The notes below the pieces were generated by a model. It searched no databases. It saw only the letters and a list, made by a program, of their open reading frames with translations, and was not told the DNA's origin. 64,000 nucleotides of DNA, taken from contig JAOTON010002103.1 in the NCBI GenBank assembly GCA_034440635.1, positions 379,501 to 443,500 of the forward strand, in the 5' to 3' direction. The position numbers and the translations under genes were made by a program. This DNA is from Lepas anatifera (lineage: Eukaryota; Arthropoda; Thecostraca; Lepadidae). This document shows, piece by piece, positions 34,176-46,183 of the stretch (position 1 is the stretch's first letter; each line of letters begins with the position of its first letter).

Positions 34176-35319
34176 TGCCAATATGTCATATAGTTTAAAT
34201 CCGAAGAATGATCCTTCAGTGATCTGGTTTTACACTCCCCGTCCATGTTTTCTCTCGCTATGTTGTATTTTGCTTGATTTTATGTATGTCAGCCTGATAT
34301 TTATTTTTTGAAAATTAATTTTACACCCTCAGCTCTACCTCACACCGGGTCCTTGTGCCCGCTGACGAACTATTCGAGTCACTAGCCTTCCTCGAGGTGC
34401 ATGGTTTATGCAATATGAACCGTAGGTGTGGAGGGGGGGCTCAAAACAAACTAGAGATGCCACTACTTTTTTCATTATCATCTGTAATGAATATCTTGAT
34501 TTCTTAACAAAGCAGACTCCTGATGGGAAGTATTGTGCCGTAAGAAACGGACAAAGAACTTATATACTTTCACAAAGGTCTATTTTAGCTATGTCTATGT
34601 TGGAATGTACTACGGACGTCCACAAATTTTCCAATAACAATACTTTGATACAGGAGGAAGTGTCGACCTCGAAAAAGCTCTCGGTGTAAGAAGCGGCACG
34701 CCTGTCATCGTTTGACCATTGCCAAGGCTTTCAGAAATTTTATTGTCGATTCCGGCGGGCTAGCAAATGCACTTCAAGCTTAGGTGCTCCAGCCACGGTC
34801 ATGACAATAGGCAATGAGATAGCATATTGCAAATATGCGTAACAATTGTATTATTCCGTGTCCTGCTTATGCCGACAACTATAGTTGTCGGCTTATGTTC
34901 AGCTGTAGCTGAAACTGTATAACACTTCTGATATACTGACAAACTGAAAACAGAGATATGGTCTAAGTTAATTTGCAGAATAATTATTTCGATGTTCCAG
35001 CTCTGAAAATGTATCTTAGTATAGCCGAACCGTACCTGTAAAGATTGGCAAAAGTTTTGGAATACATTAATGAACTTAATGCAAAAAATAATACAGCATT
35101 ATTTTATTTTCCTTACCCAGAAAGTAATACGAAATGGCCATCAGATAAGCAGCATTTCTCTTTTGTGTAGTAATGAGGATTGTGATATGATAATGATCTC
35201 TCTGCAGATGCTGGATAAGTGAGTTGGAAAGAAGCGCTTCAGAATTTTGTCTCTAACGGTACTCACAGTTGGTGCACCTTCGTACAGTTGGTACAGTTGG
35301 TGCACCGACTTCGTACCGA
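34176..35319. other. interior of the TTCGCGAA element, no gene recognised
   Basis: An 87-codon plus-strand frame at 34426-34689 and fragments in another frame around 34590-34720 may be remnants of coding sequence, but no motif could be named. Confidence 0.3.
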
Positions 35320-35990
35320 GTACGTGCATGGCTGGGGCGGGGGTTGGGTAACCATACCCCTCGGGTTTTTCGCAGTCTTGAAAACGGCTACGCGCAGCGC
35401 TGCTGTACCCAGTGCAGTTTTTTCTGTAGCTTTTTACAACTCCTGTCAACGTTTTCGGTTCAGGTCATTTCAGGTCAGTACATCAGTGCAGGTCAAGTGA
35501 TATCATCTCCAAAAAAGAAGAAAACAACATAAGCAAGGAACAGCTTAATTTATCAATCTAAAATTCGTATTGAATAAAGGGCCGACTGAATACACAGTTT
35601 TTTATTTCTGAAGTCGATGACCTAAGGTCAATTATGAGTCATGATAACACCGTTGGAAAAGTATCGGTAAAATGGTTTAAACATCATAATTTTGTTGGGA
35701 ACGGAGCTAAATTGTATATTTTGGCATCATTGGGGTTGTCTTGTTTCTACAGTTCTAATGATATGCATTCTGACCCAATTCGATATTAACCTGATCCAAG
35801 GTCAGGTCAAATCTTAGCTTTGACCTAGAATAGTCACATTATTAATCATTCGACGTCGCTTGCAGAAAAGCTTCAGATAGTGAATCCTTATATATTGTAT
35901 CTCTTCTACATCAGATGGTAGGACTGAAGAACTGTATTTCAGTTATATCACCATATCCATATTGTGACATTGTGACCGGTTACTGTTTGA
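35320..35990 (-). mobile_element. TTAA family A relic
   Basis: GGGTAACCATACCCCTCGGG with a GC hairpin (GGCTACGCGCAGCGCTGC) near 35385-35402 and the GGTCATTTCAGGTCAGTACA block follow family A from its left end. Termini are lost; similarity fades by about 35990. Confidence 0.55.
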
Positions 35991-36578
35991 AATAAATCAT
36001 AAGAGCAATAGTCCGCGATCCTAGCTAGTCATCCTTGAGCTGACTAAACGTCAGGGAATTCGCGAACTCCCTGAGTGTTTATCCGGGATTTCGCGAACTC
36101 CCTGACTTTTAAGTCCAGGGATTTCGCGAACTCCCTGGTCACCCAGGGATTTCGCGAACTCCCTAGGGATTTCGCGAACTCCCTGGCTGGTCAGTGATTT
36201 CGCGAAATCCCTAGGGAGTTCGCGAACTACCGGATTTCGCACTCTCCCTGTAACATATACATCTATCTCAAAGACTGAGGGGATAACGATGTACAAAAGC
36301 CAATACAAATCCAGTCCAATAAACATGTAAATATAATCTTATAGTACTTTTGTTAGATCAATATTGAAGCCACTAGAGGTAAAGAAAGGTCAACTTTGTT
36401 GAACAAAGACCAGAAAACTTTGTTTTTCCCCAACAGAGACCAATGTGTACCCCAGGAGAGTTTCTCCAAACTAAAAGAATCTTGAAGTGTTACAAGGGAG
36501 AAAGGCTTGTTACAAGTGAGGTGCTACGCACCGAGTGATTGGGATAGGTATCGGGTTGATATAAGAGTTTCCCCAAAC

Positions 36579-36935
36579 CAGTGGTGAATCCAGGGGAGGC
36601 AAAAAGGAATTTCCCCAAACGGAAAACTTGGGTCAAAACTATGTTGCCCCCTCCCCGCGAAAAGCTGTTGACCGCGCTTTTGCCCCGACTTCTTTTTAGT
36701 TTATCAGCAAGGTTTTGGTGCTTTAACTCGCAACTTCCTAGATAGCAAAACAAGCATTTTGTTGCCACACGTTTTACCCGATGACGTTTTTTTCTTTTTT
36801 CTTTTTGCTTATTTACTCTTGGGCTTACCCTTAAACCCTACCGTCTACTTAAATTGTGGGATACTCTCACCGCGTTACATTTTTTTGCTAATCGACTTTG
36901 ACTTTCCCCAAACCTACCGGCTAGATCTGCCACTG
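36579..36935. mobile_element. hAT-like MITE with 8-bp duplication
   Basis: It starts CAGTGGTGAATCCAGGGGAG and ends CTAGATCTGCCACTG. Flanks CCCCAAAC (36571-36578) and CCCCAAAG (36936-36943) match at 7 of 8 bases. The same end sequence occurs at 26185, 28759 and 39227. Non-coding. Confidence 0.75.
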
Positions 36936-37015
36936 CCCCAAAGTAAATGAATCTTTGAAGTGTTACGAGGGAGAAAGACTTGTTACAAATGCACAGAGTG
37001 AGTGGGATAGGTATC

Positions 37016-37989
37016 AGGTGGGTCTCCGAGCCACCTTCGCCCTGGTAGGGTGTTCGAACACCCTCGTACTGGCCCCTATGCGGGACGGCGAAAAAGTGGT
37101 TGCTGGTGATAAGCTCATAAAAATTCATGACGAAACTATATTATTTATTGTTTTGGCTCAGGTCAATATTGAGGTCATGACAGGTAAAAGAAGGTGACAT
37201 GTTAGAGGAGAGTTCTTGGACTCTAGCGTCTGATAGAATTGAGTTAGAATCAATTCTTAGGCACCATTCGCTCCCTTTCGCTAAAGGCAAATCGAATGAT
37301 CTATGATATGTCTATCCTTGGTCAAAGCATAAAAATGACCTGACCTGAGGTCAGGTCAATATTACTATCTGATCTAGCATAGTCAATACGCATATCAATC
37401 GACTTCCAATAACAAATCAAAGGTAGTATCAAAATAAAAGCCTTATCGTCATTTCCTGAAAAGTTATTGACCAAGTCTGAAATCCACTTTAGCAGCGCCA
37501 GATGGCCTCTCAGAGGTCACAGGTAAAAAATTACAACATGAACCTGGAAAGGGGCCCAGGATACTAAGATAAGTAGAATATGAAGATATCACCAGCCGTA
37601 TCTGCACAAATACAGCCCAATTCCTATTTTTCCCATGCATTTCCAATGGACAGGTCATGATCTGTAACTGACCCTAAGCCATTGACATACAAAATACCGG
37701 ACTACATTTTGTAGCGCTCGGTTGGGCCATTACGTGATATGAGTTTCAATTGGATAGAATAACCCTGTTCTTACTTATGCTGTCTTAACCTTTTTGGAGG
37801 TGAGGTCACTTGATCTGCACTGGTGACCTGACCTGAAATGACCTGATCTTAAAATTTCGGAGAAAGCTGCAGAACTGATCAATTATAATTTGCTCCAAGT
37901 ACGGCGGCGCTTTGCGCAGTCGTTTTTTTCGTGCCGCCGGAAAAGCCCGAGCGGGGTGTTCAAACACCCACCACCAGGGTGAGGGTTAA
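37016..37989 (+). mobile_element. TTAA-flanked repeat family D, left end clipped
   Basis: It starts inside the D terminus (GGTGGGTCTCCGAGCCACCT), passes CCTATGCGGGACGGCGAAAA and the GGTCAATATTGAGGTCATGA block, then TACGGCGGCGCTTTGCGCAG with a T-run, and ends CACCAGGGTGAGGGTTAA at 37989. Inserted in tandem repeat F. Confidence 0.75.
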
Positions 37990-38016
37990 GATAAGAGAGA
38001 TTCCCCAAACTAAAGT

Positions 38017-38369
38017 GCCGCCCCGGTAGCTCAGTTGGTAGAGCGTTGGGCTCCGGCCCGCTGCTGAGAAGCATGCAGTGGCAGTGCATGCGCAGGTTTG
38101 GGATCGGTTCCCCTGAGACGCTCCGGCGCTCAATAGTTTGCCCGACGTAGGTCGGCTGGCAACCGACTGGTGAGAGGGTGACCTGAGCGGGGCGGCCGTC
38201 CCTGTGCTTTGTGGGACGTTAAACTTTGGCTGCTAAATTATCCCTTCATTGTGGGAGTTGCTCGTTCGGGTGGTGGGGTCGGGGTCTCCGTGACAAGTCC
38301 CTTGAGGACTTCAGTGAGACACCGACCCCAGCAGCCGTACTGGGAACAAGTTGGACAAAATTTATAAAA
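38017..38369 (+). mobile_element. tRNA-derived SINE, full length with target duplication
   Basis: Best preserved copy: GCCGCCCCGGTAGCTCAGTT, box A, GGATCGGTTCCCCTGAGACG (box-B region), GGTCGGCTGGCAACCGACTG, GTGGGACGTTAAACTTTGG, and the tail TTGGACAAAATTTATAAAAA. AAAGT on both sides (38012-38016 and 38370-38374) is a short target duplication. The uninterrupted target is seen at 36464-36480. Confidence 0.88.
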
Positions 38370-38700
38370 AAAGTAATCTTTGAAGTGTTCCGAGGGAGAA
38401 AGGCCAGTAACAAACGCACCAATGAGGGATAGGTATCGGGTTGTGAGAACATTCTTTAGTGAGACATTGTGTGCAAATCAATGAGTAAAAATTATATTTG
38501 AGAAAAAAGTAACTCAGCTGGTTTCCCGAGATAACCCCAACCATGCTGGCAAGATTAGAACATTTCTGACGTTTGTAATATCAAGGTAGGATGTACTTAA
38601 ACAACTTCGCTGATCTCACAAGCTAAGGTAGCTAGAGACGTGTTTTTCAACGCCACTCGAAGTGTTACGAGGAGCTTATCACGAGGGAGCTCCAGGTTGT

Positions 38701-39805
38701 TATCACGCGCTGTAGAGAGGGCTCTAACGTCAACGTGCAGTGAAGGGGTACCTGAATTCCCCCTACTCCTGATATCTAAAAATCAAGATGGTTAGAAAAA
38801 CTTCCGTTTCAGGGTGTGCGGGGGTGAGTATGTCTCGCTCATTATAGCTACATTATAGCCAGGTTTCATTGAACTATGCCAGTATCTTCAAGTTAAAACG
38901 AGGTCGTAAAAGTCAAATGTGGTGAAGACCTATTAAAAAACCGTGATTATGCGGAAAAACTGGAATGCTCTAAAACTGGATGAAGTTCATAGACGGAAGG
39001 CTCCGCACAATGTTCTCTCAAAGTTTTAGGTCAAGGTCATTCAAGTTCACTGACCTATCACGCAAAAGTATGACAAACTCCCAATAATGCATAGGTAATA
39101 TAGCCAACACTATAGCACCCTTTGAGCGGAAAATGAGGATTTGGCCTTAAAAGAAACACACAAGACCTGTGGCCTTAACCTTGACATTGTGTTACTTCAA
39201 CTATGAAGCTATAGCATACCCTACGTCACTGGCGGATCCAAGGGGGGGCAAAGGAATCGTGGCCCCAATCGAAGCCTAAAATGTTATGTTCTGGCCCTTA
39301 AAACGACTAAATTGTTGTTGTTTTTCTTTACAAATACTTTGCTTGTGTGATTTTTTCTCCCTTTAGCCCTCCAAAACGTTGGTTTGGCACCCTTCAAAAG
39401 CTACCACTGGATCCGCCAATGACATATATCATGCTGAATAATACCATCTGACAAGGATGCTAGGATCAATGGCCTTGACCTTGAGCTGTGACCTTGTCAT
39501 TCAATATCATGTGGGGTGACCTTGACATATAACCCGATTATATGACGGTATTACGTCACCACTCAGTCTACAGTGTATTGAACTGGCATGACCGCGCCAT
39601 TTTAGCAATCTCAAAATATAGTTCTGACTCTAAAAGTCCGTATAAAAAAATAGTGGAGCGATTTTAAAATGATTGCACCAAACGACGCACCCACAAATTC
39701 TCTCTAAAGTAGCTTAATAGCTTCTTTCGGCTGCGAACTGTTCCCTGGCCACCTCGGAAAAATAGGTGAGGGGGCGCTTCAGGACCCCTCCTCTAAACGT
39801 CTTAA
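38701..39805 (+). mobile_element. TTAA family B, interrupted by a MITE
   Basis: The diverged left end reads TTATCACGCGCTGTAGAGAG; the right end is ACCCCTCCTCTAAACGTCTTAA. Family landmarks are in order, including an AGGTCA-type palindrome at 39044-39056 and TGACCTTGAGCTGTGACCTT near 39478. Removing the 196-bp MITE gives the usual length of about 910 bp. Its final TTAA is shared with the family A element that follows. Confidence 0.75.
39227..39422. mobile_element. MITE nested in family B
   Basis: Begins CACTGGCGGATCCAAGGGGG and ends CCACTGGATCCGCCAATG. It interrupts family B between CTACGT and ACATATATCATGC. The exact target duplication is not clear. Confidence 0.68.
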
Positions 39806-40652
39806 CACGCGCATTGACGGGGGGGCGGGTACCCGCCCCCCTCATGTTTTTCGGAGATAACAGAAAAACGGCAGCGCGTAGCGCCGCCGTACTTGGCATA
39901 CCTTTTCCTTTATCATTTTTACAACTTCTGTGAAAAATTTTAAGGTTAAGTCATCCAAGGTCAGGTCACCAGTACAGGTCAAGTGACCCGACCTCAAAAA
40001 AAGTTTAAGATAGCATAAGTCGGAGCAGGGTGAACTTATCCGATTGAAACTCATATCACATAATGGCCCCACCGAGTTCCCTAAAATATGTTCCGGTATT
40101 TTTGATGTCGATGACCTAAAGTCAGATACGAGGCATGGCCTCTCCATTGGAAATACATGGGAAAAATGGTTTTTACGGAATAACTCAGTAACGGATGGTG
40201 ATAGAGCATTTATTTTAGCTGCATTAGACTCGCCTGGGCTTTGCGGTTCTAATGATATGCATTTTATATAATTTGACCCTGACCTGACCTCAGGTTAGGT
40301 AATATCCTTGATTTGACCTAGCAAGGCCATATTATATATCATTCGATTCGGCTTGCTGAGAGGATTCATATAGTTCTAGTCGTTTTGCTCTATCTTTCCT
40401 TGCTCAGATGTAATGGCCGAAAAACTGAATTTACATGTTATCCCTATGACGGCTGTTTTTGACCTCTCGTGACCTTAAATGTGACCTGACAAAAAATGGT
40501 TCAAATGTTTTCGATGGAGAAGTGGATGGGTAGCCCAACGCCGTTTACCGTTTTTCGCTACCTACCGTGGTTCTCGACATCTTAGGGGGGGGCGGGTACC
40601 CGCCCCCCGTCAATGCGAAGGTGGCTCAGACCCCCGTCAATGCGCGTGTTAA
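39802..40652 (-). mobile_element. TTAA-flanked repeat family A, complete
   Basis: TTAACACGCGCATTGACGGG at the left and CCCCCGTCAATGCGCGTGTTAA at the right. Same orientation and layout as 19092-19934, including the GC hairpin (CAGCGCGTAGCGCCGCCG near 39870) and the GGTCAGGTCACC block. Confidence 0.85.
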
Positions 40653-40798
40653 GGTGCTTTTAAGTGCTGTGACATTCGACTTTGATTCAGGTCAAATTTT
40701 TGGGCACTCTAAGTCACTGCACATCGTGGATCTTAGAACAATCCTCAAACTCGAATTCCATCACATTGCCGACCCTATTTCGATGAAACATGTCCTGC

Positions 40799-41827
40799 TT
40801 AACCCTCGCCCCACCGGGGGCCATCGATGGCACTCCCTAAGGTTTTTTTCAGCATAGCAGAAAACGACGAGACACAGCACCGCGTTTGAGGGCTCTATCT
40901 CTCACCCCATCATTTTCCCACCAACGCTGAAATTTTTTACTCCGGGTCACTAAAAGTCAGGTCACCAGGCGAGGTCAACCAAGGACACATCACTTCAGTT
41001 TGTAAGCTCTATAATAGCTACATTTCTTAGTCGATCAATTTTAAACTTCCTACACTTCATGGCCCCAACAGGATCTACAAGGTATATATCCAATATTTTT
41101 CGATTTCGTGACCTGAGCTCAGGTCACCAGGGACCTCTCCCAATGAAAAAACATTAGGAAAAGCTGTCTTATGATTTAAAAGTCACAAAAATGATTGCAA
41201 CTGCTTAAACTGCTCCGAACAGCGTTCTTAGACATCCTTTCGCGGGTTACAGGGGCCATATATTCCCTTTGATCTCTCCGAGGTCATCCAAGGTCACCAG
41301 AGGTCGAAAACAGTATTTTGACAATAACTTTTGACCTAATAAAGCTAGAGCGCTGAACCAAACACCATCGTATATGTCTCGTGAATGCCTTGCATTTGAT
41401 ATACGGCAAGGTTACTTTCTAATCTTTCGTGACCTCAGGTAATATGAGGTCACGAGGTGACCTCTGGAGGTCAAACCACTGGCGGAAGGTCATTATGTTC
41501 CACATAGCGGAAAAAGGTCTGAAATTTCCGTATCAAATGTATTTTACTAGATCTAAATAGTTCTAATGGTATAAAAGTTATGCCCAGTTTTCTTAAGCAT
41601 TGCATATTTGAGCGAAAGTAACATATCAGGACCTAACTTGACCTCTGGAGGTCAAACCATTGACCCGAACGCTTAAAAATGTGAAGTAATTTCTTACTGA
41701 ATTCACGCGAGCTTTCTAATGCACTTGCAGATTTGCGCCAATCCCCATATTTTCGGAGTTAGAGAGGGGCCATCGATGGCCTCGGTGGGCGAAGGTGGCG
41801 CCGGACCCCCGGTGGGGTGCGGGTTAA
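40799..41827 (+). mobile_element. TTAA-flanked repeat family C, complete (piggyBac-like ends)
   Basis: TTAA, then CCCTCGCCCCACCGGGGGCC; at the other end CCGGACCCCCGGTGGGGTGC, GGG and TTAA. So each TTAA is followed by CCC, the terminus and target choice of piggyBac-type transposons. ATCGATGG lies just inside both ends. The interior is GGTCA-rich (40965-41000, 41275-41310, 41420-41480) and non-coding. Confidence 0.85.
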
Positions 41828-42063
41828 GAGGAAAGAGGAAAGAGCCATCAAATGAAATTTTACTCAGAACACACAAAAACCGTCGGAGGGACAACTCGGT
41901 GCAGTACCTGCATCTTCAGGTCATGTCTCTATATATGTTCACGAGGCTTAATCGAGGTCGAGGAGGATACTTGACTGAGCTGCGGCAGCGGATTTACGGG
42001 AGGGATGCTCCAACGGTGCGAGGTACTGTGGTTGGCCCGCACCACATCATAGATTACATAACA
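41828..42063. other. short spacer
   Basis: Non-repetitive DNA between family C and the 42-bp array; no gene seen. Confidence 0.3.
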
Positions 42064-42585
42064 GTCGATCGGACAACTAGACTGTCAGAGAAACCAGACC
42101 AGTAGCCGTATCGGACAACTAGATTATCAGGGGAGCCAGACCAACAGACGTAAAGGACAACTAGACTATCAGAGGAACCAGACCAACAGCCGTTTCGGAC
42201 AACTAGACTATGAGAGGAACCAGACCAATAGCCGTATCGAACAACTTGACTATGAGAGGAACCAGACCAATAGCCGTATCGGACAACTAGACTATGAGAG
42301 GAACCAGACCAATAGCCGTATCGGACAACTAGACTATCAGAGGAACCAGACCATAGCCGTTTCGGCAACTAGCTATGAGAGGAACCAGACCAATAGCCGT
42401 TTCGGACAACTAGACTATGAGAGGAACCAGACCAATAGCCGTTTCGGACAACTAGACTATGAGAGGAACCAGACCAATAGCCGTATCGGACAACTAGACT
42501 ATGAGAGGAACCAGACCAATAGCCGTATCGGACAACTAGACTATGAGAGGAACCAGACCAATAGCCGTATCGAACAACTAAGCCT
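42064..42585. repeat. 42-bp minisatellite, about 12 units
   Basis: The unit is AGAGGAACCAGACCAATAGC, then CGTATCGGACAACTAGACTA and TG. Both ends are more diverged than the centre. The CGTTTCGG variant groups in two blocks. Confidence 0.92.
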
Positions 42586-43983
42586 TCCGACGAGCCAGAC
42601 CAAGCAGCAGCTTCAGCGGTGCAGAGGAGGCATTAGCGCCGGGCCTCGGTACCGCGCCGTTAGAGGTCGGTGTCAGAGTCAGGTGTGACTGAATTACGTC
42701 CAAGGTCAGTTCCAGAGAGAGCGAGAACAGGAGAGAGAGAGAGAGGGGGGGGTGGCAGGAAATCAGCATAGATCAACGGCTCTCAGCTTGAATGAATGCA
42801 TCTTGCAGAGGGTTATTAAGAACCGACGGCTGGGGAAACAGTCTAAGAGTGTACCACCAAGTATTTCGGCTTTGTCTCCTTTATTACATGTGGCAGTAAG
42901 CTTTCGCTGGCGTGTCCGGCACGCTCACAGGTGTCAAACGAGAGGTCGTGGGATATTTCGGCAAACACTGGTGTAGCTTGGTAATGGGCTCACTTGATCT
43001 GGGCAGGGGCAGAGCCACATCATTTCTGGTCGTGGAGCGCCGGTTAGGGTACACATGTGGTATCTAGCCAGGGCGTGTGACGGGTCTGCCCCGTTCAAGT
43101 AGGCGTCGGTGACCAAAGCCGACCGCTGCTGAGTCCGCGACCGCCGAACTGGGACGAGTGGCGCGGCGCACCAGAGAACTGACCACCATTTGGTGGGAAC
43201 ATTCGATGGTGAACGCCGTGTAGTAGGAGCTGGTCTCGGCGTCTCAGTCTGGGGCACTGGCGGATACAGGCTGTCTCGGCAGCCACGCCTGGAACCAAAC
43301 AGCTCACGGGGGTCGTCCGGTTTCTTTCCAAAGTGCCACGTAAGACAGACAGCTATGGATGTAGTGAAGAGAAGTAACACGTACTGTAGCTTGTAGCAGC
43401 GCCTCAGCGTTTCCCGCCCTTGGCTCACCAAAGTATCGCCCTTGTTTCCCTGCCAGGTCAAGGCCTGGGTCTGCCAGTGCTGTGTAGGTGGCAACTCAGA
43501 GTAAATAGCTCATGCTTACACCAGAACTACCGATTTCATAACCCTTAATCGTGCGTTCCCACGTGGTCCGTCTCCTACACGTCCTTGTATGAAGAGTCCA
43601 TGAAGGGCAAAGTAAGGGCATTCAACCAATCAGAGCAACGAAAGGTAGCAGAAAACAGCGAGACAGTGTTTTTGCGATATATCGTCTCCAGATCTGGGTT
43701 TCACAAAGAACCGTAGTCGATACATAAATGACTCGACACGATTGGCTGCCCACGCTTGTAAACCGCTCAAACGAACAGGCACTCTTCGGATATGGCCAAA
43801 GTCACGGAATATTCAATCGAAACAATACTCGTAGATATAAATATCATGTTGCACATATTTTAAGACTTCATCCGCATGAACACCAGAAGTCATCCCTTAT
43901 AACTACAGTGACAATTTCAGAAAGTAGGTCAGCCAGCCAACGCGATTCCTCAAATATAATCATTTGCACAAGCGACTCCTTCT
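42586..43983. other. no recognisable gene
   Basis: A short GA-rich tract (GAGAGAGAGAGAG near 42731-42746) is the only simple repeat. 43000-43350 is moderately GC-rich. The 186-codon minus-strand frame at 42934-43494 has no recognised domain, signal peptide or repeat. Confidence 0.35.
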
Positions 43984-44774
43984 CCGTGAACAGAACTACT
44001 GATCACTCCTCCCCGTGAACAGAACTGCACCGACCTCTCTTCCCCGTGAACAGAGCTACTGATCACTCCTCCTCGTGAACAGAACTGCACCGACCTCTCT
44101 TCCCCGTGAACAGAGCTACTGATCACTCCTCCCCGTGAACAGAACTGCACCGACCTCTCTTTCCCGTGAACAGAGCTGCACCGACCACTCTTCCCCGTGA
44201 ACAGAGCTGCACCGACCTCTCTTCCCCGTGAACAGAACTGCACCGACCACTCTTCTCCGTGAACAGAACTGAACTGACCCCTCGTCCCCGTGAACAGAGC
44301 TGCACTGACCTCTCTTCCCCGTGAACAGAACTGCACTGACCACTCTTCTCCGTGAACAGAGCTACTGATCACTCCTCCCCGTGAACAGAACTGCACCGAC
44401 CACTCTTCCCCGTGAACAGAGCTGCACCGACCACTCTTCCCCGTGAACAGAGCTGCACCGACCTCTCTTCCCCGTGAACAGAACTGCACCGACCACTCTT
44501 CCCCGTGAACAGAGCTGCACCGACCACTCTTCCCGTGAACAAAGCTGCACCGACCCCTCTTTCCCGTGAACAGAACTGCACCGACCTCTGTTCCCCGTGA
44601 AAAGAGCTGCACCGACCACTCTTCCCCGTGAACAGAGCTGCACCGACCTCTCTTCCCCGTGAACAGAACTGCACTGACCCCTCTTCCCCCATGAACAGAG
44701 CTGCACCGACCACTCTTCCCCGTGAACAGAGCTACGCCGACCTCTCTTCCCCGTGAACAGAGCTGCACCGACCA
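43984..44774. repeat. 31-bp minisatellite, about 25 units
   Basis: The unit is GAACAGAGCTGCACCGACCA followed by CTCTTCCCCGT. A shorter form GAGCTACTGATCACTCCTCC alternates with it in the first 150 bases, where higher-order pairs are visible. Minus-strand stop-free frames are by-products. Confidence 0.93.
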
Positions 44775-46132
44775 TGCAGATCACCAGTCGTTCGCCATAT
44801 AGCCCTGACAGCTGAAGCACCCTCCCCCTCCTGTGGGACCCCCGACACCACAGCTAAAGTGAAACGTGAGAAGCAAAGAACTAGCATGATTTAGGCAACC
44901 AGGTAGTTGAGCATATCAGACCCACCCCAGTGTGGCACAGAGATCAGCCGCGGGCCAGATAATCACCTGTCTCATTCATTTGTGCCAGCCCAAAAACACC
45001 CAACGCGAGCACGGGCGTTACTAGCAAAAACCTTGCCATGACCCAGTGCCGAGTAGAGGGTCACCATGCCCCCACTCCCGGGGGATGGGTGGCTTAGTGG
45101 ATAGCTTAAAAATATCCTAGGCCACCGGTCTCAGGTTCAAGTCCCGGCGGAACCTATTAATAAGTCAATCTGATTCCTCAAACTCTCCCAAAAGGGTGAG
45201 AGTTGGCGACGGCGCATAACCTTGGTAGTTGATGCAATGCTGAATCCCAACAATTAGTATAATGTCCCACTCCCATGGCAGCAGTCCCGAGAAAAGGGTC
45301 ACAATGCTGACTCTCACGGTAGCAGTCCCGAGAGGGTCACCATCTCCCATCACAGCCAAGACCGGCGCGCAAGGCTAGGTCAACGACTGTGTCGCCGCCC
45401 ACCCACCATTCATCAAATCCAAACGGTCATTCGCCGCTCGAACAGAGCTCCCAAGCAATCGCTCTCAGGCTCGACGACAGCGCTCAGTCCAACAAAGGTG
45501 CCGGATCGTTAGTTTCGCAACGCCGCCAAACCGCCACAAGAGCAGTCGTCAGAGTGGAGCTGTGCAGCGGCGCTGGGCGGCGGTGCCTTCATTGGTATGG
45601 CGGCGCGTGTGGCGCGCCGGCACCTGTCGACCTGGCCCGACCTCGGCCCGGTAACAGCGCACACCAGCTGATCCACTTCTGAACGACCTCGGAAGGTGGC
45701 GATAGATCAACACCAAATATGGCCGCATGTACCTACTGAGTTTATAGGCGTCATGGGTTTCAACAGTCCGAACTGAAAAGGAGGGAGTGTTTCATTATGC
45801 ACTTATTTGCTTGCGATTTACTCATCTGCTTCATTGAGTAGTGCGTCGTTGATTGGGAAAAATATCAAACTTATACTGTTCAAAATTGGCCCAGACATGT
45901 TCGGTCGTAGCACAGAATCTTAACGGGGGTTGTCCTCTTCGACTGTTTAATTGTAGCAATTGCTGGCGGCGGGAAATCGCAGTTTCGCTGAGTTGTGAGG
46001 GTACCTGAATTTGGGCGAGTCCGTGACGATACGAGATATATTCAAAACATCCCTAAGTAAGGATGGGTTTCTCATATTAATTTGTAAAATGGATGAACAT
46101 CACAATGACATGTTTTCTGTTGACGGTTTGAA
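44775..46132. other. spacer with one SINE head, no gene
   Basis: Apart from the tRNA-like head at 45081-45152 and a small repeated phrase (AGCAGTCCCGAGA...GGGTCAC at 45282-45340), nothing stands out. 45400-45680 is GC-rich; its 97-codon frame has no domain. Confidence 0.35.
45081..45152 (+). mobile_element. tRNA-derived SINE head (third type)
   Basis: GGGGATGGGTGGCTTAGTGG carries box A; CTCAGGTTCAAGTCCCGG carries box B with T-stem. The same head is at 50943-51016. Following sequences differ, so bodies are lost or different. Confidence 0.62.
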
Positions 46133-46183
46133 TCGGCACACGGACAATAGAGCTCTTTATCAAAACACGTACTTTATTAACTA

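Larger units (their letters stand above)
33997..36259. mobile_element. terminal-inverted-repeat element with TTCGCGAA-rich ends
   Basis: 33997-34026 and 36230-36259 are inverted copies identical at 29 of 30 positions (TATATGTTACAGGGAAAGTG, then CGAAATCCGG). Behind each end lies a block of near-palindromes built on TTCGCGAA: four in 34026-34175 and seven in 36052-36230. One left copy, GGGATTTCGCGAAATCCC, is perfectly symmetric. Subterminal arrays of this sort are common transposase-binding sites in DNA transposons; the superfamily is not determined and no exact target duplication is visible. The interior has no recognisable transposase and contains a family A relic. Confidence 0.7.
36457..38455. 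repeat. short tandem repeat F, opened by three insertions
   Basis: A unit of roughly 115 bp runs CCAAACTAAAGTAATCTTTG, AAGTGTTACGAGGGAGAAAG, then GGGATAGGTATCGGGTTGAT and ATAAGAGTTTCCCCAAAC. Unit 1 is at about 36457-36578, unit 2 at 36936-37015 and 37990-38016, unit 3 at 38370-38455. Between them lie a hAT-like MITE, a family D element and a SINE, each of which can be removed to restore the repeat. Confidence 0.75.

Noticed and set aside
34426..34689. 87-codon frame as the transposase of the TTCGCGAA element
   Set aside because: Too short, with no catalytic motif; retained only as possible debris.
33997..36259. TTCGCGAA blocks as telomeric or centromeric repeats
   Set aside because: They occur in two short inverted blocks bounded by precise termini, which fits a transposon better.
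11115..38090. Functional tRNA genes at the GGTAGCTCAGTTGGTAGAGCG sites
   Set aside because: Box A is good but box B is degenerate, no cloverleaf closes, and each is followed by the same 300-bp body: they are SINEs.
42934..43494. 186-codon minus-strand frame as a host gene
   Set aside because: No recognisable domain, and composition is consistent with chance in GC-rich DNA.
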